From a bacterium (GTDB lineage Bacteria; Verrucomicrobiota; Lentisphaeria; Victivallales; GWF2-38-69), in contig JAJXWI010000011.1 of NCBI GenBank assembly GCA_021781705.1, positions 1 through 54,430 of the forward strand: DNA of 54,430 bases, given 5' to 3'. Below are positions 34,436 to 45,824 of the stretch, in pieces (the first letter of the stretch is position 1; every line of letters starts with the position of its first letter). The translations under genes were made by a program, and so were the position numbers. The notes beneath the pieces were generated by a model, which ran no database searches, had not been told where the DNA came from, and worked only from the letters and a program-made list of their open reading frames with translations.

Positions 34436-34796
34436 GTTGTACCTATTTTCATTGATCGCGCATCACGTAGACATTCAGTAAACTATGTATGTCAATGTTT
34501 CTGCTAAGCCCTCGCTAAAACGCATAGCTAAAGGAAATAGCTGCGAATGCTCAACCTGGACGATACACGGCGCCCTCGGCGAGGTCGCCCCACCACCACC
34601 ACCCAACGACGATGCATGAAATTATGATTTAAGTGGAGGGTTCCGCTTTTACCATGCGTTTTAGCAAGGTTGCCGGAACCGCAAAATACTAAAATAAAGA
34701 AATCAGCCAGCTTGAGTCTGGCAACATATTTTACTGAACTTTTACCGCATCACTTATTCATTATTCTATAAAATACAGGCTACTGGCCTGAGTTAA
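34436..34796. other. Gene-free region rich in dispersed repeats
   Basis: No gene is seen. The stretch holds a GCTAAAACGCAT core at about 34513. At 34569-34594 there is a GC-rich palindromic element that matches the inside of the 20.7 kb MITE-like element at 23 of 26 bases (opposite strand). Copy 2 of the 48-bp hairpin repeat follows. It appears to be an accumulation site for small repeats. Confidence 0.6.
34634..34681 (+). repeat. 48-bp dispersed hairpin repeat, copy 2
   Basis: Identical to 19946-19993 except for one base (GTTGCC for GTTGTC). GGTTCCG at 34639-34645 and CGGAACC at 34674-34680 form the arms. Confidence 0.75.
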
Positions 34797-35918
34797 TTAA
34801 AGTACAACATATTTTTTAATTTTAAACTCTGATTTCCCTTTAACTCCAAGAGATACCAGTTCCTTAATTTTATGAATCTGCCTGTATTTTGTAATTCTTG
34901 AAGCAATTTCAGGGCCTATGCCAGGCACTCTCAACAGCAACTCTCTTGGCGCAGAATTAATGTTTACCGGGAAAGTATCAGGATTAAGTTCCGCCCATAT
35001 TTCCTTAGGGTCTTTTTCCAGATTTAAATTTCCATTAGTATCATAAGAAAAATCCTCTTGTTTAAACCCGTATTTCCTTATAAGAAAATCAGATTGGTAT
35101 AGCCGGTGCTCTCTTACAAGCTTATTACTGGAGGCCGGAGGAGGGCTGTCAAGTGCAAAAGTTTCAGACCAAGATGGTTGCAATGGATTTTCCTGGTATG
35201 CGGAAAAATATATCCTATTGAAATTCAGCCTCTCATATAAACCGAAGGAATACTTTAATATTTCCGAGTCAGGCTCATTCGAAGCACCGACTATAAACTG
35301 GGTTGTAAGCTTAACTTTCGGGTATTTTTCTTTTGCTAACCCGGAGAGATGTTTCAAGGATCTTACAATATCTCTGTCAAAATCTTTCCTCTGTGACAGC
35401 TTGTTGAAATAGCTCCTCCCGGGAGTCTCTATGTTCAGTGATACCGCGTTGGAAAGAGACATAGCCTCTTCCATGGATGCCTCCGAGGCACCGGGAATAA
35501 CCTTCAAATGTATATATCCCTTGAAAGAATATTTTTTTCTTATCAGCGAGACCGAAGCAATAAGCTTGTCCATTGTGTAATCAGGAGTGTCGATAATTCC
35601 GGAACTTAGGAATAGTCCAAAAACTTTTCTTGCCTTATAATACTCCATAAAAGTCCGGCTTATCTCATCAGGAGTGAGAATACATCTTCTAACACTGTTT
35701 TCGCTTCTGAGCGGACAGTATTTACAATCGCTTGTGCAAACATTTGAAAGCAGAGTTTTTAATAATACTGAATAGCCGCCATTCGGCAAAGTAACAGGAT
35801 ATATCCACTTACCATCTTCTCCCCTTTTCCTCCTGTCATCCTTACCCGTGCCGCAGGCACACGCTAGGTCATACTGCGAATCTTCCGATAGGATTTTCAA
35901 TTTGTCGACAACTTCCAT
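34797..35918 (-). CDS. Radical SAM protein with C-terminal helix-hairpin-helix
   Basis: A 373-aa radical SAM enzyme. Early Cys residues (ACACGTG) precede the cluster motif CTSDCKYC (C-x3-C-x2-C, about 60-67). A TIM-barrel core follows with KGYIHLKVIPGA and ETPGRSYFNKL. The C-terminus has a helix-hairpin-helix, INSAPRELLLRVPGIGPEIA, of the DNA-binding type. This matches the family annotated as putative DNA modification/repair radical SAM protein. The usual partner gene of that family is not adjacent. The start is the ATG at 35918; a GTG three codons upstream is the alternative. The reaction is unknown. Confidence 0.88.
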   Translation of the reverse strand: MEVVDKLKILSEDSQYDLACACGTGKDDRRKRGEDGKWIYPVTLPNGGYSVLLKTLLSNVCTSDCKYCPLRSENSVRRCILTPDEISRTFMEYYKARKVFGLFLSSGIIDTPDYTMDKLIASVSLIRKKYSFKGYIHLKVIPGASEASMEEAMSLSNAVSLNIETPGRSYFNKLSQRKDFDRDIVRSLKHLSGLAKEKYPKVKLTTQFIVGASNEPDSEILKYSFGLYERLNFNRIYFSAYQENPLQPSWSETFALDSPPPASSNKLVREHRLYQSDFLIRKYGFKQEDFSYDTNGNLNLEKDPKEIWAELNPDTFPVNINSAPRELLLRVPGIGPEIASRITKYRQIHKIKELVSLGVKGKSEFKIKKYVVL

Positions 35919-35968
35919 AAAACCCACAAATTAGCATTTGCACTGACAATGGCTAAATATTCTCTACA

Positions 35969-36005
35969 CAAAAAAAGCAGGAGGTTTTTTGCCTCCTACT
36001 TTTTT
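35969..36005 (-). terminator. Rho-independent terminator after the exported protein gene
   Basis: On the minus strand a GTAGGAGG stem, CAAAAAA loop and CCTCCTGC arm are followed by a run of T residues. It lies just downstream of the 36013-36921 stop. A-rich flanks on both sides mean it may also end transcripts in the other direction. Confidence 0.75.
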
Positions 36006-36012
36006 AGGCTAT

Positions 36013-36921
36013 TTAAATAGAACTAGGGTTTAGCATATGGTGCTGATAATATTGAACCAGATTTTTCGAAAACTCTACAAATTTTTTATCTGGGTTTTCC
36101 GAAGCAGCTTCTTTCTTAAGATATTCCAAAGCGGATCTGATGAAGCACACAGTAATATTACCTTCCTCTTTTTGGCATAGTACCTCTACATTCCAATTTT
36201 CGTCATAATACTTCTTTACAAGGGCATAATTTTTAAGCCATACCTCTTTTTCATGCTTCCTAAGTACTTTATTGCTTTTCAATGAACGATTGACGCTATC
36301 AACGATTTTCACAATTCCTTGCTTATACTCCATGTTGTGATCCTCATGCTTCTCAGATCCTAAGTCGCCAATCACAGTTTTTTTATTTTCTAAACCTGTC
36401 TTTTCTTTCTCTACATCAGATTTTTTCTCTTTTACGCCTATGGGTTCACTTGTTTCCATTTTTTGTTCGGGAGCCTCCTGCTTCTCAAGTCCTGAGTCGT
36501 TATTTACAGACTTTTCCTTTTCTTCAGGCGCAGGATCGGTTGTAGGAGTAATAGTGCATTCGGCTGTTCGTTTAAAAGTAAATGTTGGTAGCGCGGTAAT
36601 ATTTATATCATAATTTTTATCATCATGAGGCAATATTATAGTCCGATAGTGCATCATCATAGGTAATTTCCAAAAATCTGAAATATAGGCAACCCAAAGC
36701 TCCTCTCCTTTAGTGACATCAACAGCAAGCTGACTTGACTCATAAGGTTTAAGGATTTTAATCTCTTTTTTAGTCTTCCCATCAGTCTTCATTACAACAA
36801 ATTTTAGACCATCCTCATATTCCATGCTATTTGTTAAAGTAATGGTGCCGCATTCTGTGTTTTGCCATAGACAAAGCAACAACACTACAAATAACAGTTG
36901 TTTAATTTTTAACCTTTTCAT
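36013..36921 (-). CDS. Unknown exported protein with charged linker
   Basis: A 302-aa protein with an N-terminal signal (KQLLFVVLLLCLWQNTEC, about 8-25). The Cys at 25 is not in a clear lipobox. A predicted beta-rich domain (about 26-125) precedes a Glu/Lys-rich linker (about 130-195) and a helical C-terminal domain with conserved-looking Trp and Cys residues. I do not recognise the family. It is divergent from another unknown exported protein at 37412, so the two may share regulation. A terminator follows it. Confidence 0.75.
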   Translation of the reverse strand: MKRLKIKQLLFVVLLLCLWQNTECGTITLTNSMEYEDGLKFVVMKTDGKTKKEIKILKPYESSQLAVDVTKGEELWVAYISDFWKLPMMMHYRTIILPHDDKNYDINITALPTFTFKRTAECTITPTTDPAPEEKEKSVNNDSGLEKQEAPEQKMETSEPIGVKEKKSDVEKEKTGLENKKTVIGDLGSEKHEDHNMEYKQGIVKIVDSVNRSLKSNKVLRKHEKEVWLKNYALVKKYYDENWNVEVLCQKEEGNITVCFIRSALEYLKKEAASENPDKKFVEFSKNLVQYYQHHMLNPSSI

Positions 36922-37411
36922 AAAAATCCTTTCTTAATAAATATGTTTAATAATAATTGCAACAGCAAAACTAAATTAGTTTATGAATGAAAATTGTTAT
37001 TTCAATGAAATGATGATTTTTTACTATTTCCCCTCACATAAACAGAGAGATCGACATGACAATTATCGTTGGTTTTTCGATTTATTTGTTTTGACGAGTC
37101 GTATGAATTATTTTCGCAATTCTCTGCATATAAAGCGTTACACATTTTATCTTTTCCTCTTTTTTGCTCTTTTCTTAAAGATTGATTGCTAAATCAATAA
37201 ATGATAATACAACAAAATACTATCTTTCACGTTATTTTGTGAAGTTTTTTTACAAAAAGGCTTTTTTTAAAAAAAAAGAGAATAAGCTTCACTGAAAACG
37301 ATTAAAAAATAATAACAAAATAGGAAAGCCGCAAAAAAAGAAATTAAAGTATAGTGCGGCAAAAAACTAATGAAATAAACAATCAAATAAAAAAGGGAGA
37401 GAATTTAAATT
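36922..37411. other. AT-rich divergent intergenic region
   Basis: Very AT-rich, with A/T runs near 37250-37280. A 69-codon plus frame (36983-37192) lacks a ribosome site and has a biased, non-protein-like composition. The inverted pair GCCGC/GCGGC at about 37328-37364 may form a hairpin just upstream of the 37412 gene. Promoters for both divergent genes must lie here, but none is clear. Confidence 0.4.
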
Positions 37412-38578
37412 ATGAGTGGGTGCAATTATTTTCCGTTTTTGAAAACAATTTTATGTTTTTTATTTTTTACCAGTGCTGGGGTAGTTTTTGGAAGGATAAC
37501 TGTTCAAGAGCCAGATAGTATTATGACTAAATCTGACAAAGACTTTTACGTAGAATACGATGCTAAGAGAGAGCTTTGGTTTGGAATGGAGCTTATTAGG
37601 CAAGAGAATGTTAATTGGTGGAAAAAAAGGTTAGCATACGAAGCTTATATGCATTTTCAGCTCCAATCAAGATATAGGCAGATGATAACTACGATGATAG
37701 AGGAGCCTACTCAAGCGGAGATTGATGCGGCGAAAATTTATTCTCCGTTTGAGAGGGAAATGCAAAAGAACCGTAAATTCATTGATCTATTAGACAGGAA
37801 TAGTAACGATAACATTGATTGCGGCACTGCGCTAAAGAGAATAACTACTTTCGATATAGATGATGTTTATGCAGGCGCAGTTAGAGTGTTTGCCTATAAT
37901 CTCAAGCACTATAAGGAGGGGGGAGAAACCACTTGGGTAGCATATGCATCAAGAGTACCTATAGCTAGGCCGTTGTATTTAGAAAAGAATTTTGACGTTG
38001 GCTCTCCCGATATCATGATGGCAGTAACTGTTAAAATTAGTAATACTTTTTATTCTCCTTTAGGGGTATTCGAAAGTCCCATTGCTAAGGTTTTTGACAT
38101 GAAAACTGGAAATACAGCTAAAAAAATATCCGTGCCGTTTCTCTCTTTTGTAGCTCGTGCTGTGGGGGCGATTAATCCTGGCGTTAAATACATGGTGGAT
38201 AGGCTAGGAGCGCCTATGCGTAATATATTTAAGTCAAGCGGAATACATTACTCAATATCAGGATTCAAGCAGAAAGTGTATACCGCGCCTTATATCTGCT
38301 ACGAAAAAGGTAAGAGTCCTTCGTCACTGAGGCACGATTTTGTTTTAGTTGATCCATACGGCGATATAGAATATAAAATTAGCAATAAGCATTGGATTTC
38401 AACAAGTCCATATTTTTCTTGCGTTGATTCACTTGATGTTAAAGAATATCCTTTCCTTGTAACCGATCGTATAGAACTTGGGAACTATACAGCTAAAGAC
38501 CAGGTGCATGTTTTTGTATCCAAGATACTTGAAGACGTGCACTTCAGGGTCAAAAAAGAGGAAGAAGTTTTAAAATAA
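37412..38578 (+). CDS. Unknown exported protein
   Basis: A 388-aa protein with a strong ribosome site (AAGGGAGAG) and a signal peptide (TILCFLFFTSAGVVFG, about 12-27). The mature part starts as a Trp/Tyr-rich helical region and continues as a mixed domain with several Cys residues (NIDCGTAL, YICYEKGKS, YFSCVDS). I recognise no domain. It has no T6SS marker and no membrane segment after the signal. It is divergent from 36013-36921. Confidence 0.75.
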   Translation: MSGCNYFPFLKTILCFLFFTSAGVVFGRITVQEPDSIMTKSDKDFYVEYDAKRELWFGMELIRQENVNWWKKRLAYEAYMHFQLQSRYRQMITTMIEEPTQAEIDAAKIYSPFEREMQKNRKFIDLLDRNSNDNIDCGTALKRITTFDIDDVYAGAVRVFAYNLKHYKEGGETTWVAYASRVPIARPLYLEKNFDVGSPDIMMAVTVKISNTFYSPLGVFESPIAKVFDMKTGNTAKKISVPFLSFVARAVGAINPGVKYMVDRLGAPMRNIFKSSGIHYSISGFKQKVYTAPYICYEKGKSPSSLRHDFVLVDPYGDIEYKISNKHWISTSPYFSCVDSLDVKEYPFLVTDRIELGNYTAKDQVHVFVSKILEDVHFRVKKEEEVLK

Positions 38579-38703
38579 TTAAGAGCGACGGAAAAGCTTC
38601 GCCTCACCTTTTCGACATAGAACTTTTTTTGAGACCGTTTGGGGTATCTGTTAAGGAAACTGTCCTTGCAAAAATGCCCATCATAACAAGAGGCTAATGT
38701 GTT

Positions 38704-39342
38704 TTAGTTTGTTATGGGTCGGTTTTTACAGGAACCCGGCGGGAAAGCATATTCTTTCGCTGCAACTTGTATGTAAATAGCGGATATTCCGGTGAGAGAT
38801 ATTTCCATGTTGTTAAACTTACCGGTACCATTATCAAAATGAAACAGGTGGTTAGCCGGTAATAGGATTGCATTTTTGTTGTTTATATTGATATCAATAT
38901 TCTGATCCGCAGAATAGACAAGAAAATGTCCTGTATCAAGATTGAATCTATGAGTTTTAGTATCCCGTGTAATGTCGACTTTTGAGGTGCAGCAATCTCT
39001 TTTTACAATGATATTAAAGTCCTTGACAGGTCCGTCGATAAGCTTTGCGAAGGTTTTCCTATTTCCTGAGAAATATGCACTATCAAAACGCTTTTTCAGA
39101 ACATCTTTTTTCCCGTTGTCGTGTTCTAGAACAACTCCATTGCCGTCAATCATAACAAGGATACGATCATAACCGGAAAAATCCGAAAATTCTCCATCCT
39201 TAACAATTCCAGCTATGCTCAGCCTCCATGCAAATCCTTCATTTTTTAAAGGATGGTGAACCTTTAATTCTGTAGTAAATCCCATCCCATTCTTCCATGG
39301 AACACGTTTGAAGTCCTTGTCAGATAAAATTGAAAATTTCAT
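38704..39342 (-). CDS. hutD: HutD/Ves family protein
   Basis: A 212-aa cupin-fold HutD protein. The family hallmark is KRVPWKNGMGFTTEL at the start (W-x-N-G-x-G-x-T-x-E), followed by FAWRLSIAGIVKDGEFSDFSGYDR. HutD is linked to histidine use in some proteobacteria and may sense urocanate or formylglutamate, but here no hut genes are nearby. It is a single gene with a normal length, divergent from the kinase at 39501. Confidence 0.88.
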   Translation of the reverse strand: MKFSILSDKDFKRVPWKNGMGFTTELKVHHPLKNEGFAWRLSIAGIVKDGEFSDFSGYDRILVMIDGNGVVLEHDNGKKDVLKKRFDSAYFSGNRKTFAKLIDGPVKDFNIIVKRDCCTSKVDITRDTKTHRFNLDTGHFLVYSADQNIDININNKNAILLPANHLFHFDNGTGKFNNMEISLTGISAIYIQVAAKEYAFPPGSCKNRPITN

Positions 39343-39500
39343 AAAAATACGGCCCGCCTTATTATCACATTTTTCTATTCTAAATATTAACCGGGTACAT
39401 AATAAAATAAACTTTGATTTGAGGATGATATAGTATTATTTTATGGGTCCCATAATATTTGTAATTTTAGAAATGTGTTAGACCGTATTGAGTAAAGTCT

Positions 39501-40652
39501 ATGAAAAGTTCGTTTTTGGATAATCTTATTTCTAAGCTGGACAACCTGGATGCCGGCAATATGCAGGCTTTCGTACACAAGCTGCTAAAACAGAAGGGAT
39601 TCCTTGAAGTGATTTTCGACGCCATTATGGAAGGCATTGTGGTCATAGACAGAGGGTTGAAGATAGTATATTACAATAAAAGCGCCGGGCTCATTTTGGG
39701 GATACCCGAAGAAGACGGCAGGGATCTTAAGATTTCAACTTTTTTAAGGGGCATTGACTGGACAAGAATACTTCAACAGGATGAAGAAGAATGGTATCGG
39801 ATATCCAGGCAGGAAATAGAGATATTTTATCCTGCCAAACGTATCGTGAATTTCTATGTTGTTCCTCATAACGATGAAGATAAACTTGCGACAATAATTC
39901 TGAGTGATATAACAGAGAAACGAAAAAGGGAAGTAGAGAATTTTGAATCTGAAAAGATACAGCTTATGTCCACGTTTGCCGCAGGAGTTGCTCACGAAAT
40001 AGGCAATCCGCTTAACAGCCTGAATATACATCTTCAGCTTCTTGAACGCATTTTTAAGGACAAAATGGATGATGAGGCAAAAGAGATTTTGGGAGTAGCC
40101 AGGAGCGAAGTCAAGAGGCTTGATTTGATTATTACTCAGTTTTTGAGTGCAATAAGACCGACTAAACCCAATATGGAGCCTGTAGACTTGCAGGAAATAG
40201 TGAATTACACACTTGATTTTATGCATATCGAACTGGCCGAGCACAATGTCAAGATTGAAAAAAGGTTCGAAGAAATAGTTCCCCTTGTCCTTGGTGATGA
40301 AAATCAGCTGAAACAGGCTTTTTTTAACATAATAAAGAATGCGATGCAGGCCATGTCTACCGGCGGCGGCATAACTATTGAATGTTATGTTAATGAAGAA
40401 AAAGAGATTCTTTCGCTAGCAATGTCTGATACAGGGAGCGGCATATCCGCCGAAGACATAACAAAGGTGTTTGATCCGTATTTTACTAAAAAGAACAAGG
40501 GTACCGGACTTGGTTTGATGATAGTGGAGCGTATTATAAGAGAGCACGGCGCTGAACTTTTAGTAGAAAGCGACCCCGGCAAAGGAACAAAGTTTATTAT
40601 TAATTTCCCGTTAAGAATTCGTAAAACCAGGCTACTGGAATCTCAAAGATAA
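39501..40652 (+). CDS. PAS histidine kinase, NtrB-like
   Basis: A 383-aa soluble sensor kinase. A short N-terminal helical part precedes a PAS domain (about 35-140; IMEGIVVIDRGLKIVYYNKSA, then SDITEKRKRE). The HisKA domain has H165 in AAGVAHEIGNPLNSL, and the HATPase has an N box (FFNIIKNAMQAM), G1 DTGSGI and G2 GTGLGL. It has no membrane segment and so senses in the cytoplasm. The NtrC-type regulator 160 bases downstream is its obvious partner. Confidence 0.93.
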   Translation: MKSSFLDNLISKLDNLDAGNMQAFVHKLLKQKGFLEVIFDAIMEGIVVIDRGLKIVYYNKSAGLILGIPEEDGRDLKISTFLRGIDWTRILQQDEEEWYRISRQEIEIFYPAKRIVNFYVVPHNDEDKLATIILSDITEKRKREVENFESEKIQLMSTFAAGVAHEIGNPLNSLNIHLQLLERIFKDKMDDEAKEILGVARSEVKRLDLIITQFLSAIRPTKPNMEPVDLQEIVNYTLDFMHIELAEHNVKIEKRFEEIVPLVLGDENQLKQAFFNIIKNAMQAMSTGGGITIECYVNEEKEILSLAMSDTGSGISAEDITKVFDPYFTKKNKGTGLGLMIVERIIREHGAELLVESDPGKGTKFIINFPLRIRKTRLLESQR

Positions 40653-40813
40653 ATATATGTTCCATAAGCGTTTTTTTACGGAATATTATGTTGAGTGTTA
40701 GGTTTTAAGTTTTAGGTATCAATGATAATTAAAGATTAAAGAGATACTAGCACAGGTGTAGAAAAGATTAATTCTTTGCACCTTAGTGTCTCTATGTTTA
40801 GAAAAATAGACAA

Positions 40814-42181
40814 ATGAAAACAGACGCCATTAGAAAAACTATATTGCTGATAGAAGATGACAGAAATACCAGAAATGGCGTGGCTAAACTTCTGCGGCAC
40901 AAATACGAGATAGTTATTGCTGAAGATGGGGCAAGGGGTATCAATGTTCTTCAGAGAAATAATTTTGACCTTGTGCTTACTGACATACAAATGCCAGGAG
41001 CCAATGGCATGGATGTTCTCGCCGAGTGCACAAAGAAAAATCCAGCGATTCCATGTGTTCTTATCACCGCATATGGTTCAATTGAAACGGCTGTAGATGC
41101 AATCAAAGCCGGCGCTTATGATTTTATTTCAAAACCCATTGATGTAAGCAAGCTGGAAGTGACTATAGAAAGGGCTTTGGAATCTAAAGAACTCAAGGAA
41201 GAAAACACTAGCCTTAAAAAACAGATTGATGAAAAACACGGCGTCAAAAATATCATAGGCAGTTCGCCAAAAATGATGGAAATACTGGAAACTGTGAAAC
41301 AAGTCGCGCCGGCAAAGGCTACAATTTTAATTTTAGGAGAGAGCGGGACAGGGAAGGAACTTATTGCAAAGGCTATTCATAATCTGAGCGGACGAAAAGG
41401 CGCCTTTATTCCGGTTCATTGCGCTGCATTGCCTTCCGCGTTATTGGAAAGCGAGCTTTTTGGTCACGAAAGAGGTGCTTTTACTGGAGCCTCAGAGCAA
41501 AGAAAAGGCAGGTTTGAACTTGCTGACGGCGGAACCATTTTTCTTGACGAAATAGGAGAAATAGACCAGCTCGTTCAAGTAAAACTTCTCAGGATACTTG
41601 AAACAAAAACATTCGAGAGGGTTGGGGGAGCGGTTTTAACGAAAACTGATGCCAGAATAGTAGCTGCCACAAATAAAAATCTCGTTACGCTAGTGAAAGA
41701 AGGCAAGTTTAGAGAGGATCTGTTCTTCAGGCTTAATGTCCTTTCAATAGAGCTTCCACCGTTGCGCGAGAGAAAGGAAGACATCCCTTTGCTGGTTAAA
41801 AATTTTATTGATTTCTATTCCAAAGAGAATATGAAAAAAATAGAAGGGATTTCTGAAGATGCCATGAATGTTATTTCAAACTATGATTGGCCGGGCAACA
41901 TAAGAGAGCTCAGGAATTGCATAGAGAGAATGGTTGTTCTTTGCAGAGAAAAGGTTTTACAAACCTCCAACATTCCTCAAAATATTACTGAAAAAATTAT
42001 TCTTGGGAGTTCCTTGAATAAAGCAGCATCGACAGGCGAATTGAATATCGAAAACAATGAAAAAAGCCTGATAATTCAGGCGCTTGACGAAACTAACGGC
42101 AACAGAACCATGGCGGCTGAAAAACTGGGAATAAGCAGAAGAACGCTTCACCGCAAACTTAATGAATACGGATTGAAGTAA
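40814..42181 (+). CDS. NtrC-type sigma54-dependent response regulator
   Basis: A 455-aa activator: a receiver with phospho-Asp57 (VLTDIQMPGANG), an AAA+ domain with Walker A GESGTGKE at 175-182, the sigma54-contacting GAFTGA loop at 221-226, Walker B TIFLDEIGE, and a C-terminal Fis-type HTH (NRTMAAEKLGISRRTLHRKL). All key residues are present, so it should open sigma54 promoters when phosphorylated by the upstream kinase. I saw no clear -24/-12 promoter in the intergenic regions of this window, so its targets are unknown. Confidence 0.95.
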   Translation: MKTDAIRKTILLIEDDRNTRNGVAKLLRHKYEIVIAEDGARGINVLQRNNFDLVLTDIQMPGANGMDVLAECTKKNPAIPCVLITAYGSIETAVDAIKAGAYDFISKPIDVSKLEVTIERALESKELKEENTSLKKQIDEKHGVKNIIGSSPKMMEILETVKQVAPAKATILILGESGTGKELIAKAIHNLSGRKGAFIPVHCAALPSALLESELFGHERGAFTGASEQRKGRFELADGGTIFLDEIGEIDQLVQVKLLRILETKTFERVGGAVLTKTDARIVAATNKNLVTLVKEGKFREDLFFRLNVLSIELPPLRERKEDIPLLVKNFIDFYSKENMKKIEGISEDAMNVISNYDWPGNIRELRNCIERMVVLCREKVLQTSNIPQNITEKIILGSSLNKAASTGELNIENNEKSLIIQALDETNGNRTMAAEKLGISRRTLHRKLNEYGLK

Positions 42182-42312
42182 TAGTTATTTTCAAAAGAGA
42201 ATACAGAGAAAATTTCTTTCTCCCACCATCTCTGAGAGAGAATCAATAATTATCGTTAGTGTAGATATTGAGATATTTCGGAACTCGAAATTTTAGCAAA
42301 AGATACAAAATC

Positions 42313-43652
42313 ATGCAGAATACGAAAGAAACAGATGCAAGTTTGCTTTATCACGAGAAACCGACTCCAGGCAAAATTGCTTTAAAATTGACAAAGGAAT
42401 GCGAGACACAGGAGGATTTGTCCTTAGCCTACACGCCTGGTGTCGCAAATCCCTGTATATCCATAAAAGAAAACCCCGATAATGTATGGAAATATACAGC
42501 AAAAGGTAATCTGGTTGCGGTAATTTCTGACGGCACGGCTGTTCTTGGTTTGGGAAATATTGGACCGGAAGCCGCACTTCCTGTAATGGAAGGCAAAGCT
42601 GTCCTGTTCAAGCGTTTTGCGGATATAGATGCATTTCCTATATGTTTAAAGGATGTGTTTTTAGGAAATGGGAAGACCGATTCCAAAAAAGTAATTGAAA
42701 CTGTCCAGAGACTTGAACCGGCTTTTGGCGGTATTAATCTGGAAGATATTGCCGCACCTGCATGTTTTGAAATTGAAAAAGAATTAAAAAAAACTCTATC
42801 TATTCCGGTATTTCACGATGATCAGCATGGCACCGCTATTATATCGCTTGCTGCTATATTAAATGCACTTAGACTCGTCAACAAAAAAATTGAAACCTGC
42901 AGGTTTGTGATAAATGGTGCCGGCGCCGCCGGTATTGCCTGCGCTGAATACTACATCATGGCAGGCGCAAAAAGAAAAAACTTCATATTATGTGATATTG
43001 GAGGTGCAATTAATAAATCAAGAACGGACCTGACTCCTGAAAGGCAAAAGTTTGCCGATGCTACGGATACTAAGGCTACCACTCTTGCAGAAGTAATAAA
43101 GGATTCTGATATATTTTTAGGCGTTTCCGTGGGAGGATGTGTATCAAAAAATATGATAAAAAGCATGGCAGAGGGAGCCATTGTGTTCCCTATGGCGAAT
43201 CCCGTTCCGGAAATATACCCAAATGAGGCGATTGACGCGGGCGCTGCAGTTGTTGGCACCGGCAGAAGTGATTTCCCGAATCAGATTAATAATGTTTTAG
43301 GGTTTCCGGGTATTTTTAGGGGTGTACTGGATACTGGCGCAGGGGATATTAATACAGAGATGTGTCTCGGCGCTTCTAAAGCTCTCGCTGACTTAGCGTC
43401 AGAGGAAGTTCCTGCCGATATTTATGCGATATTGTCTGCAGCGTATCCTGAAGATGCCGCCAGAGGCATTTTTGACGACAAAAATCCGCTAAAATTTTCA
43501 TATATCCTACCAAAACCTTTTGATCCGAGAGTCGTTCCAAGAGTTGCTCGAAATGTTGCTGAAGCCGCAATGAAAACTGGTGTTGCCCGAATACAAATTC
43601 GAGACCTGGATGGCTACGAAAAACAGGTCGCCAAAAGAATGAGAATTATTAA

Positions 43653-43656
<4 letters not shown>
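42313..43656 (+). CDS. NAD-dependent malic enzyme
   Basis: A 447-aa malic enzyme (malate to pyruvate and CO2) of the short bacterial type without a phosphotransacetylase domain. It shows LAYTPGVANPC, the SDGTAVLGLGNIGPEAALPV block, an EDIAAPACFEIE motif, PVFHDDQHGTA, and the Rossmann motif INGAGAAGIA. The open frame reaches a TTG at 42268; the ATG at 42313 is the better family start. The stop overlaps by ATGA the start of a decayed frame downstream. Confidence 0.93.
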
Positions 43657-45130
<1,474 letters not shown>

Positions 45131-45132
45131 CC

Positions 45133-45810
45133 CTATTTTTTAGATACTGCATTAACTATATAATTAACTACTTGGTCAATTGTCTTATCGCTACTGTCGA
45201 TACAGATTGCGTCCTCAGCTTTTTTCAGAGGAGCGATATCTCTTTTTGAGTCCATCTCATCGCGCAAGGCTATTTCTTTTGCAACACTTTCCACAGTAGC
45301 TGTCTCAAGAACCTCTCCAGATTGCCCCAGCCTGCGTTTCGCCCTTACTTCAGGAGAAGCCGTAAGATAAAATTTATACTTAGCATGAGGAAAAACATTC
45401 GTCCCAATGTCCCGCCCCTCCATAACAATTGTACCAAGCTTCGTCAGTTTTCTCTGTTCCGCAACAAGCCACTTTCTTACAACGAGACTCTTTGATGGAA
45501 CACCGACTTTTGCCGATACTTTGTGAGTTCTTATTTTTTCAAGATTTACCTGTTTTGAATCTATGGTGAGTACAGGCTTTCCATCAACCCCTTTTACATA
45601 TGTTATTCTGTGTTTTTTTTTAAGTTTTTTAAAAACATCTTCGCCGGGATTGGTTAAATCCACCCCGCTCTCTATGGCAGCAAGAGTCACGGCCCTGTAC
45701 ATATTTCCGGTATTTATATAATAAGAACCTAGCTTTTCAGCAACAAGGCTTGCAATCGTACTTTTCCCGGACGCCGCCGGACCATCTATCGCTATAACAT
45801 TACTCTTCAT
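45133..45810 (-). CDS. cmk: Cytidylate kinase
   Basis: A 225-aa CMP/dCMP kinase: P-loop IDGPAASGKSTIA at the N-terminus, YYINTGNMYRAVTLAA, MEGRDIGTNVFPHA, and YLTASPEVRAKRR with the lid and LRDEMDSKRDIAPL motif. The length is normal. It follows the CobS-like gene by 14 bases on the same strand. Confidence 0.96.
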   Translation of the reverse strand: MKSNVIAIDGPAASGKSTIASLVAEKLGSYYINTGNMYRAVTLAAIESGVDLTNPGEDVFKKLKKKHRITYVKGVDGKPVLTIDSKQVNLEKIRTHKVSAKVGVPSKSLVVRKWLVAEQRKLTKLGTIVMEGRDIGTNVFPHAKYKFYLTASPEVRAKRRLGQSGEVLETATVESVAKEIALRDEMDSKRDIAPLKKAEDAICIDSSDKTIDQVVNYIVNAVSKK

Positions 45811-45824
45811 AAAGAAAATTAAGA

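Noticed and set aside
36983-37192. 69-codon plus frame in the AT-rich gap
   Set aside because: Phe/Tyr/Asn-heavy composition typical of random AT-rich DNA, with no ribosome site.
40653-40813. Possible gene or attenuator between the kinase and the NtrC-type regulator
   Set aside because: Only weak inverted repeats and no convincing frame on either strand; probably the regulator's leader.
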